A stretch of 64,000 bases of DNA from Streptomyces sp. SirexAA-E (GCF_000177195.2 NC_015953.1:558001-622000), one strand, 5' to 3'. Numbered from the stretch's first letter, positions 16,634-25,345 are shown. Notes: a model not told the origin generated them from the letters alone. A program made the numbers and translations.

Positions 16634-17317
16634 TTGACTTTTCTCATCCTCGGTCACCGCGGGGTGATGGGCGTGGAACCGGAGAACACACTGCGGTCGT
16701 TCGCGCACGCCGAGCGGGCCGGCATGGACGCCGTGGAACTGGACCTGCACCTGAGCAAGGACGGCGCGCTCGCGGTGATGCACGACGCGGACGTGGACCG
16801 CACGACGGACGGCAGCGGGCCGATCGCGGAGAAGACCCTCGCGGAGCTCCGCGCGCTCGACGCCGGCGGAGGCGAGCGGGTCCCGGTCTTCGAGGAGGTG
16901 CTCGACGCGGTCGGCTCCCCCGTGCAGGCGGAGATCAAGGACGTCGCGGCGGCACGCGCGCTGGCCGAGGTGATGCTCCGACGCGGCCTCGTCGACAGGG
17001 TCGAGGTGTCCTCCTTCCACGACGAGGCGGTCGCCGAGATCGCGCAACTGGTGCCCGGGGTGCGCACGGTGCTGATCGCGAGCCGCTGGGGCGGCGACGT
17101 CGTGGAGAGGGCGAAGGCGGCGGGCGCGGCCACGCTGGCACTGAACATCCGCCGCCTCACGCTGGAGGTGGTCGAGCAGGCGCACGCGGAGGGCCTGAAG
17201 GTGATCGGCTGGGTGGTGAACACCGAGGACCACCTGCGGCTGGCGCACGCGCTGGGTCTGGACGGCGCGACGACCGACTACCCGGAGATCCGCCGGGCGG
17301 GCCGCCTCACCGCCTGA
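16634..17317 (+). CDS. Glycerophosphodiester phosphodiesterase
   Basis: The 227-residue protein has the GDPD TIM-barrel motifs: GHRGVMGVEPENTLRSF (HRG and ENT) near the start, ELDLHLSKDG, and VMHDADVDRTTDG with the second catalytic His and metal-binding Asp. It hydrolyses glycerophosphodiesters to glycerol 3-phosphate and an alcohol. No signal peptide is present, so it is probably cytoplasmic. The start is a TTG at 16634 with only a weak GGGG upstream; no better in-frame start exists. The relatively AT-rich 248-bp region before it is shared with the divergent DUF6421 operon. Confidence 0.92.
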   Translation: MTFLILGHRGVMGVEPENTLRSFAHAERAGMDAVELDLHLSKDGALAVMHDADVDRTTDGSGPIAEKTLAELRALDAGGGERVPVFEEVLDAVGSPVQAEIKDVAAARALAEVMLRRGLVDRVEVSSFHDEAVAEIAQLVPGVRTVLIASRWGGDVVERAKAAGAATLALNIRRLTLEVVEQAHAEGLKVIGWVVNTEDHLRLAHALGLDGATTDYPEIRRAGRLTA

Positions 17318-17335
17318 CCCCCGTGCCCGGACCGG

Positions 17336-17884
17336 CTACAGCTTCTTGACCAGCAGCTCGAAGGCGAGGTCGTCGCGCTGCGGGATGCCGAAACGCTCGT
17401 CGCCGTACGGGAAGGGGCTCATCTCTCCCGTACGGCGGTAGCCGCGGCGCTCGTACCAGGCGATCAGCTCCTCGCGGACCGAGATCACGGTCATGTGCAT
17501 CTCGCCCACGCCCCAGTCCTCGCGGGCCGCGCGCTCGGCCTCCGCCATGACCGTCTTGCCGAGGCCGCCGCCCTGACTGGCGGGGTCGACCGCGAACATG
17601 CCGAAGTAGGCGGCGGCGCCCCGGTGTTCGAGCTGGCAGCAGGCGACCGTCTCGCCGTCGCGCTCGGCCACCACCAGCCGGCTCGAGGGTCCGTCGATCA
17701 CCGCGCGCACACCGTCGGCGTCCGTCCGCCGCCCCTCCAGCAGGTCCGCCTCCGTCGTCCATCCGGCACGGCTGGAGTCGCCTCGGTACGCGGACTGGAC
17801 GAGGCGCACCAGGGCGGGCACGTCGTCCTCGGTGGCGTCACGGAAGGTGAGCTGTGACTGCTCGGTGGCCGGTGCGGTGTCCAT
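17336..17884 (-). CDS. GNAT family N-acetyltransferase
   Basis: The 182-residue protein has the GNAT fold. FGMFAVDPASQGGGLGKTVMAEAERAA is the acetyl-CoA pyrophosphate-binding motif A (Q-x-x-G-x-G/A type), followed by MTVISVREELIAWYERRGYRRTG. The N-terminal region LTFRDATEDDVPALVRLVQS is typical. The acceptor substrate cannot be predicted. The ATG at 17884 has GGAGA at 8 nt. It is a single gene ending 18 nt from the convergent phosphodiesterase stop. Confidence 0.9.
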   Translation of the reverse strand: MDTAPATEQSQLTFRDATEDDVPALVRLVQSAYRGDSSRAGWTTEADLLEGRRTDADGVRAVIDGPSSRLVVAERDGETVACCQLEHRGAAAYFGMFAVDPASQGGGLGKTVMAEAERAAREDWGVGEMHMTVISVREELIAWYERRGYRRTGEMSPFPYGDERFGIPQRDDLAFELLVKKL

Positions 17885-18114
17885 GATGGCGTTCTCCGGG
17901 TGTGTGGTGGCCGACGGTGCCGTCCGAGACTAACGGCCTGGTTCGGGTGACGGGCCCGCTCGCCACCGGGCCGTGACCCGGCACCGACCGCCGGCGGCGG
18001 GCCTCGCGCGCTCCCCCCGCACGCCTGTCTCTACGCCCGTGCGCCCCGGTAGAACCGGCCCGGGCTGGGCATGGACCGGATGACACCGGCGTCGATCGCC
18101 GTAGGGGGTGCGCT

Positions 18115-18696
18115 GTGCACGGACCGGCGCTGTCCGGCTGGCTGCTGATGGTGCTGTGCTCGGTCGCGGGCGGGTACTGCCTGCTGCGCACGCGCAGCGG
18201 CACGGCGGGGGAACGCGCGACCGCACGCGCGGAGGCGGTCATGGCCTTCGGGATGGCCGCCATGGCCCTGCCCGCCGCGGTGCTGACACCGCCGCGTTGG
18301 GCGTGGACGGTGTACGCGGTGGTCTTCGGCGCCGCCGCGCTGCGGGCCCTGACGGGCGCGCGCAGCGGCGGGCACCACGTGCACCACCTGGTCGGTTCGC
18401 TGGCCATGGTCTACATGGCGGTGGCGATGGCCCCCGGTCTTGCCGGAGCCGCGCACGAGGGCCACACGGCCCACGCGGCGGCCGGAGGCGTGCCCCTGCT
18501 GACCGGGGCACTGCTGGCCTACTACGCGCTCTACGTCCTGCGCTCGGCGGGAGGCCTGATACCCGTGACGGCGGCCCCGGCGGGCACCCCGGTCGCGGTG
18601 GGGACCCGCATCGCCTGGGGGGCCCGTCCCGAGCTGGCGCTGGCCTGCCGGCTGACGATGGGGATCGCGATGTTCGCCATGCTGCTCACCCTGTGA
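18115..18696 (+). CDS. DUF5134 domain integral membrane protein
   Basis: The 193-residue protein has about five or six hydrophobic segments: LSGWLLMVLCSVAGGYCLL, VMAFGMAAMALPAAVL, WAWTVYAVVFGAAALRAL, LVGSLAMVYMAVAMAPGLA, GVPLLTGALLAYYALYVL and a C-terminal LTMGIAMFAMLLTL. A histidine-rich HHVHHL precedes the fourth segment. This matches the actinobacterial DUF5134 family of unknown function; the His cluster hints at metal binding. The GTG start follows AGGGGG. It sits just before an M56 peptidase gene and a PAP2 gene on the same strand, possibly co-expressed. Confidence 0.88.
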   Translation: MHGPALSGWLLMVLCSVAGGYCLLRTRSGTAGERATARAEAVMAFGMAAMALPAAVLTPPRWAWTVYAVVFGAAALRALTGARSGGHHVHHLVGSLAMVYMAVAMAPGLAGAAHEGHTAHAAAGGVPLLTGALLAYYALYVLRSAGGLIPVTAAPAGTPVAVGTRIAWGARPELALACRLTMGIAMFAMLLTL

Positions 18697-18783
18697 GACG
18701 GCGGCCCCCGTCGGCCGTGTCCTGCGTCACTTGGCACGCGCGGCCATATCGGTGGGTGCCGCGGCCCTCATAGGCTGACACCC

Positions 18784-19719
18784 ATGTTGGTCTCCCTCGT
18801 GCTGCTGCTGCTCGGTGCGCTGGCCGCCGTCGTGGCCCCCGGCCTGATGGCCCGGGCCCGGTGGCCGGAGCGCGAGCCGGTGGTGGCGCTGTGGGTCTGG
18901 CAGTGCGTGGTGGCGGCGGTGCTGCTCTCCTTCGGTCTCTCCATGACGTTCAGCGCGGCCGCCGCCTGGCAGGCGGTCCGGGGTCACGTCTTCGCGCCCG
19001 CCCCGCACGCGGTGGTGGAGGCGTACGCACTGGGCGCGTACGGGCCGTGGTCGGCGGTCATCGCGGTGCTGCTCGCGCTCGGCGGGCTGTGGACGGCCGC
19101 GATGCTCGTCCGCGAGGTCCGGCGGGCCCGGACGCGCCGCAGGCAGCGGCGCGCGGAACTGCTGGTCCGTTCCCCGCTGTTGCCGGGCGAGGAGCCGGGC
19201 GCCGGCCGCCTGGTGGTGCTGGAGGGTGAGCGCCCGGACGCCTGGTGGCTTCCCGGTACGGCTCCCCGGCTGGTCATCACCACCGCCGCCCTGGGCCGGC
19301 TGAAGGGGCGTCAGCTCGACGCGGTACTGGCCCATGAGCAGGGGCACGCGCAGGCCCGCCACGACTGGCTGCGGCACTGCTCGTCGGCGCTGGCGACGGG
19401 CTTCCCGCAGGTGCCGGTGTTCGCCGCGTTCCGCGACGAGATGCACCGGCTCGTGGAACTGGCCGCCGACGATGTGGCGTCACGGCGCTTCGGCCGTCTC
19501 ACGATCGCCCTCGCCCTGGTGGAACTCAACGAGGACCGTGGGGTGTTCGGCCCCGGCCCGGCCCCTCAGGCTCAGCTCCCGCTGCGGGTGAACCGGCTGC
19601 TCGCCCCGGTGGAACGGCTCACCGCGGCCCGCCGGCTGCGGCTGACGGCGGCCGCTGCGCTGGTCCCCGTCGTACCGCTGTTGGTGGCGTTCGTCCCGGC
19701 GCTCCGCGCTCTGGGTTAG
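18784..19719 (+). CDS. M56 family membrane metallopeptidase (BlaR1-like)
   Basis: The 311-residue protein has several N-terminal membrane helices, a cytosolic loop, and the zinc-protease HExxH motif as LAHEQGHAQARHDW near residue 185, followed by ELAADDVASRRFG (third ligand region) and a C-terminal membrane helix. M56 peptidases such as BlaR1/MecR1 usually sense cell-wall stress or beta-lactams and cut a BlaI repressor. Here no BlaI-type gene is adjacent and no penicillin-binding extracellular domain is visible, so signal and target are unknown. It follows the DUF5134 gene by 87 nt. Confidence 0.9.
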   Translation: MLVSLVLLLLGALAAVVAPGLMARARWPEREPVVALWVWQCVVAAVLLSFGLSMTFSAAAAWQAVRGHVFAPAPHAVVEAYALGAYGPWSAVIAVLLALGGLWTAAMLVREVRRARTRRRQRRAELLVRSPLLPGEEPGAGRLVVLEGERPDAWWLPGTAPRLVITTAALGRLKGRQLDAVLAHEQGHAQARHDWLRHCSSALATGFPQVPVFAAFRDEMHRLVELAADDVASRRFGRLTIALALVELNEDRGVFGPGPAPQAQLPLRVNRLLAPVERLTAARRLRLTAAAALVPVVPLLVAFVPALRALG

Positions 19720-19754
19720 CCGACCGGGGAGACGGTCCGCGAGGATCACTCCCC

Positions 19755-20441
19755 ATGTACTCCCCTCCGCGTCCGTCCCGCGCCATCCGCCGCCGCGCCC
19801 TGCCCGCGGGCATCGTCTGCGGGGTGCTGTCCGCCGTCCTGCTGGCCCTGGTCGCGGTGGGCTGGACCCCCCTGATGTCGCTGGACCGGACCGTGGCCGA
19901 GGCGCTCCACCGCTCGGCGGTGGCCGCGCCCGGAGCGGTCCGGGTCAACCGGGTGCTGACGGACTGGGTCTGGGACCCGTGGACGATGCGCGCGCTGATC
20001 GCCGTGGTGGTGATCGCCCTGTGGCGGCGCGGCGCCCGGGTGCTCGCCGTGCGGACGGCGGTGACCTGCGTGGCGGCCTCGCTCCTCCAGCAGGGGATCA
20101 AGGCGGCGGTCGGCCGGGAGAGGCCGCGATGGCCGGATCCCGTGGACTCCGCGCAGTACGCCGCCTTCCCGTCGGGACATGTGATGACCGCGACGGTCAG
20201 CTGCGGGCTGCTCCTGTGGCTGCTGCGGCTCTCCGGTGTGGCACCCGCCCTGTGGTGGGCCGGGGCGGCGGTGGCGGTGGTGTCGGTGACCGGCGTGTCC
20301 TTCACCCGTCTCTATCTGGGCGTGCACTGGCTGTCCGACGTGCTGGGCGGGTTCCTGCTGGGGGCCGCCGCCGTCGCGTTCTGTGCCGCCGGTCACCCCG
20401 GGCGCCCTGCGGGGCTGGGCAAAGCGGTGCCGCGCTTGTGA
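19755..20441 (+). CDS. PAP2 family phosphatase
   Basis: The 228-residue integral membrane protein has the three PAP2 phosphatase motifs: KAAVGRERPRW (KX6RP), PSGH within AAFPSGHVMTA, and SFTRLYLGVHWLSDVLGG (SRX5HX3D, with Thr before Arg). Hydrophobic segments lie between them. Expected activity is removal of phosphate from a membrane lipid such as phosphatidate or undecaprenyl pyrophosphate, with the active site outside. It follows the M56 peptidase by 35 nt in the same direction, so an envelope-related operon is plausible. Confidence 0.9.
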   Translation: MYSPPRPSRAIRRRALPAGIVCGVLSAVLLALVAVGWTPLMSLDRTVAEALHRSAVAAPGAVRVNRVLTDWVWDPWTMRALIAVVVIALWRRGARVLAVRTAVTCVAASLLQQGIKAAVGRERPRWPDPVDSAQYAAFPSGHVMTATVSCGLLLWLLRLSGVAPALWWAGAAVAVVSVTGVSFTRLYLGVHWLSDVLGGFLLGAAAVAFCAAGHPGRPAGLGKAVPRL

Positions 20442-20471
20442 AGGGGGACGGGGAACGGCGACGATCGGTCC

Positions 20472-21197
20472 ATGCGAATCAAGGGCGTGCTCTTCGACTT
20501 CTCCGGGACCCTCTTCCGTATCGAACCCGTCGAGACCTGGCTGCGCGCCGTACTGGACGAGCGCGGTACGGCGGTGGAGCGGCGGGATCTCGCCGCGTAC
20601 ACCGAGGGGCTGACCCTCGCGGGGGCGCTCCCCGGCGGCCCGTCGCCGCGGCGGGTGCCGCCGGAGCTGGCCGAGGTGTGGGCCGACCGCGACCGGAGCG
20701 CGGACCTGCACCGGCGGGCGTACACCGGCCTGGCGCGCCAGGTGGACCTGCCTGATCCGGGGTTGTACGACGCGCTGTACGAGCGTCACATGAGCCCGGC
20801 GGCCTGGCAGCCCTATCCGGACGCGGCACAGGTCCTGGCCGGACTGCGCGGCGCCGGTACGGCGGTCGGCGTGGTGAGCAACATCGGCTGGGACCTGCGT
20901 CCGGTCTTCCGCGCGCACGGCCTGGACGAGTTGGTCGACACCTATGTCCTGTCCTTCGAGGAGGGCGTCCAGAAGCCCGATCCGCGCCTGTTCGCCACGG
21001 CCTGCGCACGGCTGGGGCTCGACCCCGCGGAGACGGTGATGGTCGGTGACGACCGCGTGGCCGACGCGGGCGCCGCCGTGCTGGGCTGTGAGGTGCGCTT
21101 CGTGGACCATCTGCCGGTGACCGAGCGGCCGTCCGGGCTCACGTCGCTCGGGCTGGCCCCGCACACGCCGAGGAAGCCTGATCCGCACGCGGTGTGA
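20472..21197 (+). CDS. HAD family hydrolase with DFSGT motif I
   Basis: The 241-residue protein is a HAD subfamily IA member. Motif I is FDFSGTLF near residue 9, motif II is VGVVSNIGW, the motif III lysine is in EGVQKPDPRLF, and motif IV is VMVGDDRVADAGAA. The second aspartate of the usual DxD is replaced by Ser, so the general acid of phosphatases is missing; this suggests weak or different chemistry. The cap region is helical. It follows the PAP2 gene by 30 nt and may be co-transcribed with it. Confidence 0.88.
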   Translation: MRIKGVLFDFSGTLFRIEPVETWLRAVLDERGTAVERRDLAAYTEGLTLAGALPGGPSPRRVPPELAEVWADRDRSADLHRRAYTGLARQVDLPDPGLYDALYERHMSPAAWQPYPDAAQVLAGLRGAGTAVGVVSNIGWDLRPVFRAHGLDELVDTYVLSFEEGVQKPDPRLFATACARLGLDPAETVMVGDDRVADAGAAVLGCEVRFVDHLPVTERPSGLTSLGLAPHTPRKPDPHAV

Positions 21198-21325
21198 CGC
21201 CGCGCGGTAGGTGCTCGCCGGTAGGGCGCGGTGGTACGGAGGGTGAAGGATTCCGGGAGGAGATGTGAGAGATCTCCCGTCCCTGGACGGCGTGGGGACG
21301 GGCACCCCGGCCTTAGCCTGGAGGC

Positions 21326-21520
21326 ATGTCCCCGTACCCGAACACCTCCGTTCCCGTGCGCTCCGCCTCCGTGGTCAACGACGAGATCCGCGACCTGTGG
21401 CAGCGCTCGGGCGGACTGCTGTCCCCGGAGGACGAGACGGAGTACCAGCGGCTGCTGGTGGAGTGGGCCGCGGCGGCGGGTACGAGCGTGCGGCCGGCCG
21501 TCGCGTCGGAAGCCGGCTGA
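21326..21520 (+). CDS. Small hypothetical protein, 64 residues
   Basis: A 64-codon ORF begins with an ATG at 21326 after GCCTGGAGGC. It encodes an acidic, mainly helical small protein: VNDEIRDLWQRSGGLLSPED, then ETEYQRLLVEWAAAA. No known domain is recognised. The clear ribosome site and coding-like codon use support it as real. It lies alone between the HAD gene and the LVIVD gene. Confidence 0.55.
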   Translation: MSPYPNTSVPVRSASVVNDEIRDLWQRSGGLLSPEDETEYQRLLVEWAAAAGTSVRPAVASEAG

Positions 21521-21644
21521 CGGCCGCCCTGGAGCGGGTGGCGCCCGACGGGCCGCGGCCGGTTCCGGCGATCCCCCGCATCGCCGGAACCAGGGGCATA
21601 TCATGTCCCCGCCCGGCTTCCCGGTCAACGAGAATTCCGCGGAC

Positions 21645-21675
21645 GTCCCGCCGGGCGGAGGCCGCCCGGCGGGAC
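21645..21675 (-). terminator. Hairpin terminator after the LVIVD gene
   Basis: Arms 21645-21658 and 21662-21675 (GTCCCGCCGGGCGG and its exact complement) form a 14-bp stem with a 3-nt loop, about 30 bp past the stop codon of the LVIVD-repeat gene and pointing away from the small ORF. Confidence 0.8.
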
Positions 21676-21706
21676 ATCTCGTTCCGCAGGGGCGCGGGTG
21701 CGCGTG

Positions 21707-23203
21707 TCAGCGGTCGAAGTACTCCGGCTGCGTCTGCACGTTGAGCTCCTTCAGCCGCACCTTCTTCGCCGGGTCCGTGCGCCGGTCGTTCAGCTTCAGG
21801 ACGTCGAAGCCCTTGGCGATGTCGTTGGAGTAGATGTAGCCGTTGTAGTAGTACGCCGACCAGGGGCCGGCCGTGGTGACCGCGTCCGTGGAGACGGGGC
21901 CGCGCTCGAAGTAGGCGATCTCCTTCGGCTTCGAGGAATCGGTGAAGTCCCATACGGAGACCCCGCCCTGGTACCAGGCCTGAACCATCAGGTCCTTGCC
22001 CTTCACCGGGATGATCGACCCGTTGTGCGCGACGCAGACCTCGGTCTCGGCCTGCGGGCGGTCGATCTTGAAGTAGCTGCGGAAGACGAGCTTGCGGTGG
22101 TCGCCGCGGCCCTTGATGTCGTAGATGCCGTCGGCGCCCCGGTTCGGCCCGATCTCCTCGTTGCAGGTGGCCGCGCCACCGCCGCCGAGTTCGTCGGTGA
22201 AGACGACCTTGTCGGCCTTCTGGTTGAAGGTGGCGGAGTGCCAGAACGCGAAGTTCACGTTGTCCTGGACCCTGTCGATGATCTTCGGATGCGCCGGGTC
22301 CTTGATGGAGAACAGCAGACCGTCGCCCATGCAGGCGCCCGCCGCCAGGTCCTTCGACGGCAGCACCGTGATGTCGTGGCAGCCGGTGGTCTGCGACACG
22401 CCGGGGTTGGTCGGCGCGCCCGGGTTCCCGCCGTCCGGGAAGAGCACCGGGAAGTTCACGATCCGGGACTTCTCCGGCGCGTTGCGGGGCACCTTGATGA
22501 CGGAGATGCCGTCGTGCGGCGGCTGGCAGTCCGGGAACGCCGCGTTGGGCGCGTACGAGGAGACGTAGATGTACACGTCCCGGCGCTCCGGGATGATCGT
22601 GTGGGTGTGCGAGCCGCACGCGGTCTCGACGGCGGCGACGTACTTCGGGTGACGCTTGTCGCTGATGTCGAAGACCTTCATGCCCTCCCAGGAGGACTTC
22701 TCCGTGGCGGGCTGGGTGGTGCTGGAACACGAGTCGTCGCTGCGCGAGGAGTCCGTGGACAGGAACAGCAGGTCACCCGAGACGGATATGTCGTTCTGCG
22801 AACCGGGGCAGAGCACCTGCGCGACGGTCCTCGGCTTCTTCGGGTTGCTGATGTCGAAGATGCGGAAGCCGTCGTAGTTGCCGGCGAAGGCGTAATCGCC
22901 CTGGAAGGCCAGGTCCGTGTTGAGCCCCTGGAGCGCGTCCTTGGGGACGTTGGTGAGGTGCTGGATGTTGTCGCTGTGGACGATCTCGTCCACACCGGGT
23001 ACCTCACCGCTCCTGATGGCGGCTTCCGCCTCCGCTTCGGCCTGCCGGCTCACGGAGACACCGCCGCTGGTGGTGGCGGTGTCACCGGGGTCGGGCGTCG
23101 CGGCCGCGGGTCCGGCCGTGAACAGCGTGGCGATCAGCCCGGCCGCGGCTGCCGCCACTCCCAGACGTCTGCGCCGCACGCTGGTGGTGTGCAACGAGGT
23201 CAC
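21707..23203 (-). CDS. Secreted LVIVD-repeat protein (predicted beta-propeller)
   Basis: The 498-residue protein starts with a signal peptide (RRRRLGVAAAAAGLIATLFT, cleavage near AAAT). It then has repeated units of the LVIVD type, each with FDISNPKKPR, FDISDKRHPKYVA, DISVSGDLLFL or WDFTDSSKPKEIA, fitting an exported beta-propeller. Several His and Cys residues (CGSHTHTII, CHDITV) could bind metal. The exact function is unknown. It is divergent to a DUF305 lipoprotein gene with 175 bp between them, suggesting joint regulation of an extracytoplasmic system. Confidence 0.88.
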   Translation of the reverse strand: MTSLHTTSVRRRRLGVAAAAAGLIATLFTAGPAAATPDPGDTATTSGGVSVSRQAEAEAEAAIRSGEVPGVDEIVHSDNIQHLTNVPKDALQGLNTDLAFQGDYAFAGNYDGFRIFDISNPKKPRTVAQVLCPGSQNDISVSGDLLFLSTDSSRSDDSCSSTTQPATEKSSWEGMKVFDISDKRHPKYVAAVETACGSHTHTIIPERRDVYIYVSSYAPNAAFPDCQPPHDGISVIKVPRNAPEKSRIVNFPVLFPDGGNPGAPTNPGVSQTTGCHDITVLPSKDLAAGACMGDGLLFSIKDPAHPKIIDRVQDNVNFAFWHSATFNQKADKVVFTDELGGGGAATCNEEIGPNRGADGIYDIKGRGDHRKLVFRSYFKIDRPQAETEVCVAHNGSIIPVKGKDLMVQAWYQGGVSVWDFTDSSKPKEIAYFERGPVSTDAVTTAGPWSAYYYNGYIYSNDIAKGFDVLKLNDRRTDPAKKVRLKELNVQTQPEYFDR

Positions 23204-23378
23204 TGATTCCTCCCTTGTGTCCGTCCGCAGGTGAACGGTTCCTGGACCCCGGCAGTATCGCCCGTATCATGTACACACCAACAGACGGCAACAGAGATGT
23301 AATGAAAGTTTCTGATCACCGCCTCGCGGAAGGTGTTAGGACGGTCTGCGACACATCCGTGCGGCACAGGAGGCCACC

Positions 23379-24044
23379 GTGTTGATACCCCGTCACCTCG
23401 CGCGCGGGCGCGCAGCCGTCCTCGGGACGCTCGCGGCCGCCGTGCTCGCGCTGGGCGGCTGTGACGCGGACGGCGGCGACGGGGAGGCCGCGGAGAAGGC
23501 CGCGGGCCCCGCGGTGGTGGCCCCCGGCAGGCCGGGTGAGCCGGCCAGGACACTCTCCCCGGACGAGGCGGTGAAGGCCGCCGGGAACGACAGCCCCAAC
23601 TCCGCCGACTTCCGGTACGCGCGCATGATGATCGAGCACCACAAGCAGGCCGTCGTCCTCACCGGGCTCGTCCCCGAGCGCGCCTCCTCCACCTCCGTGA
23701 AGCGGCTGGCGGAGCGCATCGCGGCCGGCCAGCAGCCGGAGATCGGCGCCATGGAGGGCTGGCTGACGAACAACGGCGGCGACGAGCGCGAGGCGGAGGC
23801 GCACGACCACTCGGCCATGGCGGGGATGGCGACCGAGGCCCAGCTCAAGGAGTTGCGGGCGGCCCGGGGTGAGGAGTTCGACCAGCTGTTCCTGACGCTG
23901 ATGATCACGCATCACCAAGGGGCGATCACCATGGCCACCGAGGCCCTCTCGGACGGCAACAACGTGCTGATCGAGGAGATGGCCGGGGACGTGCTCGCCC
24001 AGCAGACCGTGGAGATCGACCGGATGCGCGCCCTGCTGACCTGA
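23379..24044 (+). CDS. DUF305 lipoprotein
   Basis: The 221-residue protein begins with a lipoprotein signal (AAVLALGGCDAD; the lipobox Cys is near residue 28). It has two DUF305 halves: ARMMIEHHKQAVVLTGLV and LTLMITHHQGAITMATEAL. These paired MxxHH motifs, together with further histidines, form the four-helix metal-binding bundle of the family, related to copper-binding CopM-type proteins. The GTG start has AGGAGG at 7 nt. It should be anchored on the outer face of the membrane. Divergent to the LVIVD protein gene. Confidence 0.9.
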   Translation: MLIPRHLARGRAAVLGTLAAAVLALGGCDADGGDGEAAEKAAGPAVVAPGRPGEPARTLSPDEAVKAAGNDSPNSADFRYARMMIEHHKQAVVLTGLVPERASSTSVKRLAERIAAGQQPEIGAMEGWLTNNGGDEREAEAHDHSAMAGMATEAQLKELRAARGEEFDQLFLTLMITHHQGAITMATEALSDGNNVLIEEMAGDVLAQQTVEIDRMRALLT

Positions 24045-24060
24045 GGCCCGGGACGCCCGT

Positions 24061-24081
24061 GCCCCGGCACGCGGCCGGGGC
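24061..24081. terminator. Short GC hairpin between convergent genes
   Basis: GCCCCGGC-ACGCG-GCCGGGGC forms an 8-bp stem with a 5-nt loop between the DUF305 stop and the stop of the ArsR-type gene. It can serve both strands. Confidence 0.55.
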
Positions 24082-24426
24082 TCAGTCCTCGCCGAGCCGC
24101 TTCGCCTGGAGTTCGGCCGCGCCCAGCACGCTGTCCAGCAGGCCGGGGAAGAGGCCGTCCAGGTCCTCGGCCCGCAGGACGCTCAGCTTCGCCGTACCGC
24201 GGTAGACCTGGCGGATGACCCCGCTCTCCCGCAGCACGCGGAAGTGGTGCGTGCTGGTGGACTTGGACACCGGGAGGTCGAAGTGGGAGCAGGCCAGTTC
24301 GTCCCCCGCGCCCGCGAGCCGGCGGACGATCCGCAGCCGTATCGGGTCGGAGAGCGCGTGCAGCACGCCCTCGACGCGGATCTCCTCGCGTGAGGGATGC
24401 GCGAGCGCACGGGCGTTGGGCGTCAC
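24082..24426 (-). CDS. ArsR-type winged-helix transcriptional regulator
   Basis: The 114-residue protein has an ArsR winged helix: VEGVLHALSDPIRLRIVRRL, then CSHFDLPVSKSTSTHHFRVL and RESGVIRQVYRGTAKLSVL. Only one cysteine is present, in LACSHFDLP, so the classical metal-binding ELCVC motif is absent and the signal may not be a metal. The GTG at 24426 has GGGAG upstream. Three tandem dyad-bearing repeats lie immediately upstream and probably bind this protein. It could also control the nearby flavin oxidoreductase gene. Confidence 0.88.
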   Translation of the reverse strand: MTPNARALAHPSREEIRVEGVLHALSDPIRLRIVRRLAGAGDELACSHFDLPVSKSTSTHHFRVLRESGVIRQVYRGTAKLSVLRAEDLDGLFPGLLDSVLGAAELQAKRLGED

Positions 24427-24454
24427 GGTGGCTCCCTTTCGTCCTGGGCTGTCC

Positions 24455-24460
24455 ATTGTA
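24455..24460 (-). promoter_or_regulatory. -10 element of the ArsR-type gene
   Basis: On the minus strand TACAAT lies 29 bp upstream of the GTG, directly next to the first copy of the triple repeat. The corresponding -35 region falls inside that repeat and is weak, so binding to the repeats would control promoter access. Confidence 0.45.
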
Positions 24461-24530
24461 CGAGAGGCGTCGTAGCTCCGGTGTACGAGAGACGTCGTGG
24501 CTCCGTGTACGAGGGGCGTCGCGGCTCCGG
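24457..24530. repeat. Three tandem 24-25-bp repeats, putative operator array
   Basis: Copies at 24457-24481, 24482-24505 and 24506-24530 share TGTACGAGRGRCGTCG and a GCTCCG tail. Each contains a dyad; in copy 1, TACGA and TCGTA flank six bases. The array overlaps the promoter of the ArsR-type gene and reaches to the end of the methyltransferase gene region. The spacing of about 24 bp would put sites on nearly the same face of the helix. Confidence 0.75.
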
Positions 24531-24556
24531 CCCGCCCCGGCACCGGGCGGCCGCGG

Positions 24557-25285
24557 TCACCCGCGGGTGGCGACCACGAGCCGGGCCCTGGGGCTGCCGT
24601 CCGCCCGCCGCCCGAGATCCTCCAGCGGCAGCAGCCGCACCCCGAATCCGGCCCGCACCAGGTCGTCCGTGACCCCGGTGAGCGGGAACGTGCGGTAGTA
24701 CATGACGAACCTCGGGCGCCACAGCGCGTTGCGCACCCGCATGGCCGCGTCGAATCCGAGCATCGACCAGTACGCCCGCGAGCCGACCGCGGGCGGCGCG
24801 CCGACCGGGAAGACGAAGCTGCCGCCCGGTCGCAGCGAGGCGTGCACCTGGGCGAACAGGCCGGGCCGTTCGGCGGGCAGGAAGTGCCCGAACGCGCCCA
24901 GGCTCAGGGCGAGGTCGAAGACGGGCCCGAAGGGCAGGGCCCGGGCGTCGGCACGTACCCAGTCCACCGCGGGGCCGGTACCGGCGTCACCGGCGGCGGT
25001 CCTGGCCACGGCCAGCATGCCGGCGCTGAAGTCGACGCCCGTGACCCGCCGCCGGCACAGCCCGCGCAGGACCTCCACGCCCGCCCCGGTTCCGCAGCAG
25101 ACGTCGAGTCCCCGGTCGAAGGGGCCGAGCGGCCGGACCGCGCGGGCGACGGCGTCGAGCACGCGGTCCGGGGTCCGGTAGGGCGTCAGGTCGAATTTCG
25201 GGGCGAGCAGGTCGTATCCGCGCATCGTCGAGGAGAGCGCCTGGACGGCCAGTTCGGGGAGGGTGGGTCCCTGAGGAGTGAACAT
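24557..25285 (-). CDS. Class I SAM-dependent methyltransferase
   Basis: The 242-residue protein has a Rossmann-like methyltransferase core. GLDVCCGTGAGVEVLRGL is SAM-binding motif I, VTGVDFSAGMLAVAR is motif II, and VRADARALPF and FDLALSLGAFGHF follow. It resembles the UbiE/methyltransferase-11 group; the acceptor is unknown. It lies between the ArsR-type gene (downstream) and the flavin oxidoreductase gene (upstream), all on the same strand, so they may share transcription. Confidence 0.9.
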   Translation of the reverse strand: MFTPQGPTLPELAVQALSSTMRGYDLLAPKFDLTPYRTPDRVLDAVARAVRPLGPFDRGLDVCCGTGAGVEVLRGLCRRRVTGVDFSAGMLAVARTAAGDAGTGPAVDWVRADARALPFGPVFDLALSLGAFGHFLPAERPGLFAQVHASLRPGGSFVFPVGAPPAVGSRAYWSMLGFDAAMRVRNALWRPRFVMYYRTFPLTGVTDDLVRAGFGVRLLPLEDLGRRADGSPRARLVVATRG

Positions 25286-25345
25286 CGCCGCCCAGCGTAC
25301 CGACGGACACCGGCCCGGACGGCCGGCGTCCCGGCCGGCACCTCG

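Noticed and set aside
24457..24530. CRISPR-like repeats
   Set aside because: The units are contiguous with no spacers and overlap a promoter; no cas genes in the window.
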